A DNA stretch of 26,002 nucleotides from NCBI GenBank assembly GCA_051000345.1, contig JBPCOJ010000063.1, positions 1 through 26,002 of the forward strand. Direction: 5' to 3'. Each line of letters starts with the position of its first letter. The first letter of the stretch is position 1. Origin of the DNA: JBHENC01 sp051000345 (GTDB lineage: Bacteria > Acidobacteriota > Blastocatellia > Pyrinomonadales > Pyrinomonadaceae). The notes below the pieces were generated by a model that worked only from the letters and a program-made list of their open reading frames with translations, did no database searches and was not told where the DNA came from. The position numbers and the translations under genes are program-made. Positions 22,333-26,002 of the stretch are shown piece by piece.

Positions 22333-23559
22333 CTAACGACGACGCATTTTGCTCGCGGCTTTGCGTGAAATGCGAAAGGCGAATTTTTCGCGGGCGGCGA
22401 AATCCTGTATCGCGCGCAAGAATTGCTGGCGGTCACGCGCCGTAATGACAGCCGCTTCGTCCGCCGTTTCAATCGCGTAAGGATAGCCGAGTCCGCTCAC
22501 GCATTCGGCGCGCACAGTGTCAATGACATCATCCAACAAACCCGCTTCGTAAATCCATACGGGAACATCGAGGCGCGCCGGAGCGGAATCGCTTGTCGTC
22601 TGCAAATAAGAAAAGCCGATCAGCGGTTGCCCGTTTTCGTCGCTGAAGGCTTCGCTCAATTTTTCTCTTTTGCAGTAACAGAAACTACTGCGCACGCCCC
22701 ACGCATTCACAAGCGGCATGGATGATTCGCTTTCGACAAGCGCGCTCAAAAGCTGCGCATCGTAAATCGAAGAAGGCCGCGTGTCTCTCGCTCGCCCGTC
22801 AAGCAAATTAAGAAGCGCCACGAGATCGCGCGCGTAGCTTTGATCGACGAAGCCGATGACGGGAACTTCTGTATCGCGCGACAATTTAACGAGACGTGTG
22901 ACGGCATTGACATAGCCGCTTTGAATTTCTGTGCGCGGCATTCCGAAGGAGATCAAAAGCGAGCCGTCGAAGAAGGCGACGGGCGTGCGTTCGCCGCGCT
23001 CCTGCCAGCCTTTTTTCTTTTCGAGAAACTTGCACAGCGCGTCGGTTTCAAGAATGAAGCGGCGCAAGCCGACGATGGTGTCCGCAGTGCTTCGCTCGTC
23101 GTAGTCTTCCAGCAATTCCTTCGGCGAGACGATATGAAAGCGCGCGCCCTTTTCGTAACCGCCGTCGCGCGCGTGCGGATTCTCGAACCACGCGACCTGT
23201 ACGGCGGCGACGGGAATCGACACTTCTCTTCCCGGCAAAAGCTGGCTGCCGTCGGCGGCAAACGTCGTCCGGTTCTGCAAAACTTCAATCGCCCAGCGGC
23301 GCGCTTCTTCGTGCGTCTGCCAACGCTCCTTGAACGACACGATCATCGAGCCGTGCAAATCCAGTTCCTCAGAAGGCAGCGCGCCCGGCTCTTTGTAATC
23401 GCTGACGGCATCGCAAACTTCAATAGCCGTGCGCCCGTCAAGACGGCGCAGGCGGCGCGCGTAATCGCTCACGTCTTCGCGCCACGCTTGCTCGAACCGC
23501 GCAAACTCTCCGAGCCGTTCGTTTAATTCATTTTTCAGTAAGCTTTGGTAAAGCATCAA
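22333..23559 (-). CDS. nurA: NurA-domain 5'-3' nuclease
   Basis: A 408-residue protein with a NurA domain, an RNase H-like nuclease that works with the HerA ATPase in end resection in archaea and some bacteria. The first metal-binding aspartate is D103 in TFAADGSQLLPG. A second acidic site is D198 in VAFFDGSLLISFG, and D239 lies in VIGFVDQSYARDLVALL. The N-terminal ~95 residues are helical and charged. No HerA gene lies in the window; a HAS-barrel protein does, two genes downstream. The start is one of two adjacent ATGs (23559 or 23556). It is preceded by a secreted-protein gene 34 nt upstream on the same strand. Confidence 0.88.
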   Translation of the reverse strand: MMLYQSLLKNELNERLGEFARFEQAWREDVSDYARRLRRLDGRTAIEVCDAVSDYKEPGALPSEELDLHGSMIVSFKERWQTHEEARRWAIEVLQNRTTFAADGSQLLPGREVSIPVAAVQVAWFENPHARDGGYEKGARFHIVSPKELLEDYDERSTADTIVGLRRFILETDALCKFLEKKKGWQERGERTPVAFFDGSLLISFGMPRTEIQSGYVNAVTRLVKLSRDTEVPVIGFVDQSYARDLVALLNLLDGRARDTRPSSIYDAQLLSALVESESSMPLVNAWGVRSSFCYCKREKLSEAFSDENGQPLIGFSYLQTTSDSAPARLDVPVWIYEAGLLDDVIDTVRAECVSGLGYPYAIETADEAAVITARDRQQFLRAIQDFAAREKFAFRISRKAASKMRRR

Positions 23560-23593
23560 GGGCGAGCCTATGGAAAACTTCGCAGTTAAATTT

Positions 23594-24133
23594 TCACTTG
23601 CCTGCGTTCTTTTTTTGCGCGCGCGCGAATTGATCCGTTGAAGCCGTGTAGTAAGTCGTCTTGAGCCGTCCGCCGATGAAGGTATAAACGAGTCCCCTTT
23701 TCAGATTGCGAAAAACAGCGCCGCCCATTTCAGTGTGCATGTCTTCGCGCTTGAAATCGGATTTATGCGCGAGGTCGAGGGATTCCGGCGTGATTGAAGA
23801 ATGGTCGTGGCGCAGCACGATTTCCTTGATTGTGCCGACGAGTTCGGGCGAAAGCTTTTTCGCTTCGACAAATTTTGCGTCAACGAATGCGACTTTTACA
23901 GTGCCGCCCGCGACGTTGAATTGAAGCGCCGCCGCGTTTTCGCCGGGTTCGGATTTAACGGGCTGGCCGAGCACGCGCAAGACATCCGCGCGCCTCGATT
24001 TGAAAGGCTCAAGCTCGCTCCAAGGAGCAGCCGAAACGAGTTGTGCAAAGCCTGCGACGGCAACGAAAGCCAAGAGCGCCGCGAGTAATTTCAAACGGCG
24101 CGCACGAAATGAAAAAGTTAAGAAGGATTTCAT
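23594..24133 (-). CDS. Secreted protein of unknown function
   Basis: A 179-residue protein. It has a long signal peptide with a basic N-region (RARRLKLLAALLAFVAVAGF, cleavage probably near residue 35, VSA-AP). The mature part is about 144 residues and begins WSELEPFKSRRADVLRVLGQP, a pattern seen in small periplasmic SmpA/BamE-like proteins (xxLxxGxxxxxVxxxLGxP). The resemblance is only to this N-terminal motif. The remainder (VAFVDAKFVEAKKLSPELVG, FRNLKRGLVYTFIGGRLKTTYYT) is consistent with beta strands. There is no lipobox cysteine. It lies 65 nt after the TPR gene and 34 nt before nurA on the same strand. Function unknown. Confidence 0.8.
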   Translation of the reverse strand: MKSFLTFSFRARRLKLLAALLAFVAVAGFAQLVSAAPWSELEPFKSRRADVLRVLGQPVKSEPGENAAALQFNVAGGTVKVAFVDAKFVEAKKLSPELVGTIKEIVLRHDHSSITPESLDLAHKSDFKREDMHTEMGGAVFRNLKRGLVYTFIGGRLKTTYYTASTDQFARAQKKNAGK

Positions 24134-24198
24134 TCGTGGATGCTACATCGTAGCGCGGCAGTGTTTCAAGTCATTCGCTTCACTTCCTTCGCAACGGC

Positions 24199-25482
24199 TC
24201 ATTTTGCAAACGGGCGGACGCGCTCGATTGATGCTTTGAAATCTGCATCGTCCGGCAAGAGGCCAGCGCCTTTTTGGTAGGCTGTGAGCGCTCTGGCGTA
24301 CTGCTTCGAGATTTCGTAGTCGTAACCGAGTTCACGATAAACGTTCGCATCGTCGGGAGTTTTTTGCGCCGCACGCTCAAGCGTCGTGATCGCCTTCGGA
24401 TAATTTTTCGCGCGCGAATAAGCGACGCCCAAAAGATAAAACGTCGCGGCGGGCGCGTCATCGCCTGCGGCGGCGCGTTCGAGAATCGTCGCGGCGGGCG
24501 CATAACGTTTGGCGCTCAACAGAGCTTGACCGTAAACAAGCGCGCCGCTCGTGTCCGGCTTGAGACGAAAAAGCGTTTCACCGGCGCGCACGGCAGATTG
24601 ATAATCGGCGTCGGCGCGGGCCGTGCTCGCGGCATCATTGTTAGCGGCGCTGAGTGCGGCGCGTTGCAGGTAAGCAGAGGTTAGCAAACTCCACGCGACG
24701 GGTTCGCGCGGGCTGGCGAGTGTGGCGCGATTGAGCATCTGGACGGATTTATCAAAATCGTTGCGCTCGTAGGCAATGCGTCCCAGATAAAAAAGCGATG
24801 CGGCGTCCTTCGGATTAGCGCGCACGGCGGCATTGAAGGAACGCTCTGCGTCCGCCGCTTTGTTCGTGCGATATTCACTGATGCCGCGCAGATAAAGCAT
24901 TCCGGCATCGGGACGCGCGCCTGCTTTTGTCGTAGCTTCGACAAGCAGCGGCAAAGCGCGGTCAAAAGCTTCCGTGCGAACGAGGGCCTGCGCCAACGCG
25001 TTGAGTGTGTTCGGATCATCAGCTTTGGCGGCGCGCTGTAGATCGAGCGCGCGCTGTAAATCAACGGCGGCATCGCTGTACTTTTGCAAACTCGATTCAG
25101 CGAAGCCTGCAATCTTCCAAGCTTCGGCGTTGGACGGATCGCTCGCGGCAATTTGTTTCGCTTCGTTCGCCGCCGACTCATATTGTTTCTGTTGCAGTAA
25201 AGAATATGCGTGCGAAGTGTCCGCGCCGCCGCCGGGCGCGCGCGAGGCAGAAGAAGCGGAAGCGCGCGATGTCGTTGCTGAGGGTTGAGCCGGAATGCTG
25301 TCTGTCGTGGGCGCAGTAGCCGTAGCTGCATTATTGTTTGAAGCATCATCTCGCGCGGGTGTGGCAGTATTCGTTGTTACGCGGCGCGGGCGCGTCGAGC
25401 CGTACTGCGCAAAGGAAACGGCGTTGAAAATCGCCAGCAACGAAGCGGCGACGATGACGCGAAAAAGATTTTTAGTTGTCAT
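24199..25482 (-). CDS. Secreted TPR-repeat protein
   Basis: A 427-residue protein with a signal peptide (about residues 1-26, MTTKNLFRVIVAASLLAIF...SFAQ) and a Thr/Ala/Ser/Pro-rich low-complexity region (about 30-85). It then has some eight to nine tetratricopeptide repeats, for example AYSLLQQKQYESAANEAKQI, AWKIAGFAESSLQKYSDAAV, LFYLGRIAYERNDFDKSVQM and FYLLGVAYSRAKNYPKAITT. TPRs mediate protein binding; the partner is unknown. The start at 25482 is preferred because it yields a clean signal peptide; the longer frame to 25620 adds a basic stretch that is probably not translated. It is downstream of the receptor gene but separated from it by a terminator. Confidence 0.9.
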   Translation of the reverse strand: MTTKNLFRVIVAASLLAIFNAVSFAQYGSTRPRRVTTNTATPARDDASNNNAATATAPTTDSIPAQPSATTSRASASSASRAPGGGADTSHAYSLLQQKQYESAANEAKQIAASDPSNAEAWKIAGFAESSLQKYSDAAVDLQRALDLQRAAKADDPNTLNALAQALVRTEAFDRALPLLVEATTKAGARPDAGMLYLRGISEYRTNKAADAERSFNAAVRANPKDAASLFYLGRIAYERNDFDKSVQMLNRATLASPREPVAWSLLTSAYLQRAALSAANNDAASTARADADYQSAVRAGETLFRLKPDTSGALVYGQALLSAKRYAPAATILERAAAGDDAPAATFYLLGVAYSRAKNYPKAITTLERAAQKTPDDANVYRELGYDYEISKQYARALTAYQKGAGLLPDDADFKASIERVRPFAK

Positions 25483-25636
25483 ACAAATGTCGATTCGGTT
25501 CTTGCGACGCACACTGAGCGCAAGCGTTAATGCGATAATTTTCGGAGCGATGAAAGCGTCGAGCCGTTCACTGTCTTGCGATGCCCTGACAATGCGAGAG
25601 GTTCGCCCGAATCGTTTCAAAGACGAAGCGCGGGAA

Positions 25637-25675
25637 ACAAAAAAGCGGCTGGATGTTTATGATTCGTCCAGCCGC
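25637..25675 (-). terminator. Intrinsic terminator after the TonB-dependent receptor gene
   Basis: On the minus strand GCGGCTGGA (25675-25667) pairs with TCCAGCCGC (25653-25645), a 9-bp GC-rich stem with a 13-nt loop, followed by a run of T (complement of 25638-25644). It lies 34 nt after the receptor stop. Confidence 0.85.
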
Positions 25676-25708
25676 CTTCCTGCTTTTTGACTCTCGCTTC
25701 AGAGGTCT

Positions 25709-26002
25709 TTAGAAGTTAAGTTTCAAACCGAATTGAAACTGTCGCGGGTCGAAGGCGGCGGTCGGGCGGCTGAAGTATTTGCCGCCGCTGTTGCGCTGCC
25801 CGAAGGCATTAACGTCCGTGAAGAACGGCGATGCCGCGCCTTCGTTGAAGCGATTGAAAAGATTGAAGCCTTCGGCAATCACGTCCAGATGGACGCGTTC
25901 CGTAAATCGCACGGCGCGCGTCAGACGCAAATCGAGCGAAGAGAATTTGTGCGTAATGCCGCGATTGCGCCCCAGAGTGCCGCTTTGAAAAGGCGCGGGC
26001 AA
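25709..26002 (-). CDS. C-terminal end of an Oar-like TonB-dependent receptor (partial)
   Basis: Only the last 97 residues are present; the gene enters from the right edge on the minus strand. It shows outer-membrane beta-barrel features typical of the end of carboxypeptidase-regulatory-like or Oar receptors, which are abundant in Acidobacteriota: LDLRLTRAVRFTERVHLDVIAEGFNLFNRFN, AFDPRQFQFGLKLNF, and a terminal Phe as in the beta-signal recognised by the BAM complex. An apparent start codon at 26002 is the window edge, not a real start. The gene ends in an intrinsic terminator. The substrate is unknown. Confidence 0.85.
   Translation of the reverse strand: MPAPFQSGTLGRNRGITHKFSSLDLRLTRAVRFTERVHLDVIAEGFNLFNRFNEGAASPFFTDVNAFGQRNSGGKYFSRPTAAFDPRQFQFGLKLNF

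Noticed and set aside
22840..23526. 228-codon open frame on the plus strand
   Set aside because: Antisense to nurA; translation lacks domain features.

Overview
The window looks like a chromosomal segment of an Acidobacteriota bacterium, most likely of the Blastocatellia/Pyrinomonadaceae type. I infer this from gene content and style, not from any search: an Oar-like TonB-dependent receptor C-terminus, two ECF sigma/anti-sigma pairs, a secreted TonB-domain protein of a type I associate with acidobacteria, a NurA nuclease beside a free-standing HAS-barrel protein, an orphan AmrS, GC-rich coding with many gcg/cgc codons, and heptanucleotide repeats. No tRNA, rRNA, CRISPR array, transposase or phage gene was seen.

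Layout. Positions 1-5600 carry plus-strand metabolic genes: the tail of a TlpA-like thioredoxin, purL (purines), and pabB plus pabC (p-aminobenzoate for folate). A class I fructose-bisphosphate aldolase follows behind its own extended -10 promoter, then an ECF sigma factor with an RskA-like membrane anti-sigma factor, and a small unknown protein. At 8961-9629 (minus) is an MBL-fold hydrolase, divergent from amrS (plus). From 10911 to 15202 the minus strand carries nagZ, then an ECF sigma factor, a ZAS-type anti-sigma factor and a secreted TonB-domain protein. From 15465 to 20249 the plus strand has queG, a repeat-built coiled-coil protein, moaA, and thiC behind a TPP riboswitch with a readable terminator/antiterminator switch. 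From 20346 to the end all genes are on the minus strand: an Oar-like receptor (partial), a secreted TPR protein, a secreted small protein, nurA, a zinc-ribbon membrane protein, a HAS-barrel protein and a secreted protein with a Pro/Thr tail.

Most genes are ordinary housekeeping. The unusual layer is short tandem repeats. purL carries a 7-nt and a separate 12-nt repeat array, pabB a 27-nt array at its domain junction, and the coiled-coil gene a 21-nt array. The 7-nt unit of purL recurs as an inverted pair in the nurA cluster. Other items worth a second look are a TonB C-terminal domain that appears to be inserted within another periplasmic domain, a triple GAAACTTT-type motif upstream of the minus-strand ECF sigma gene, and the split NurA/HAS-barrel cluster with no HerA ATPase in view.
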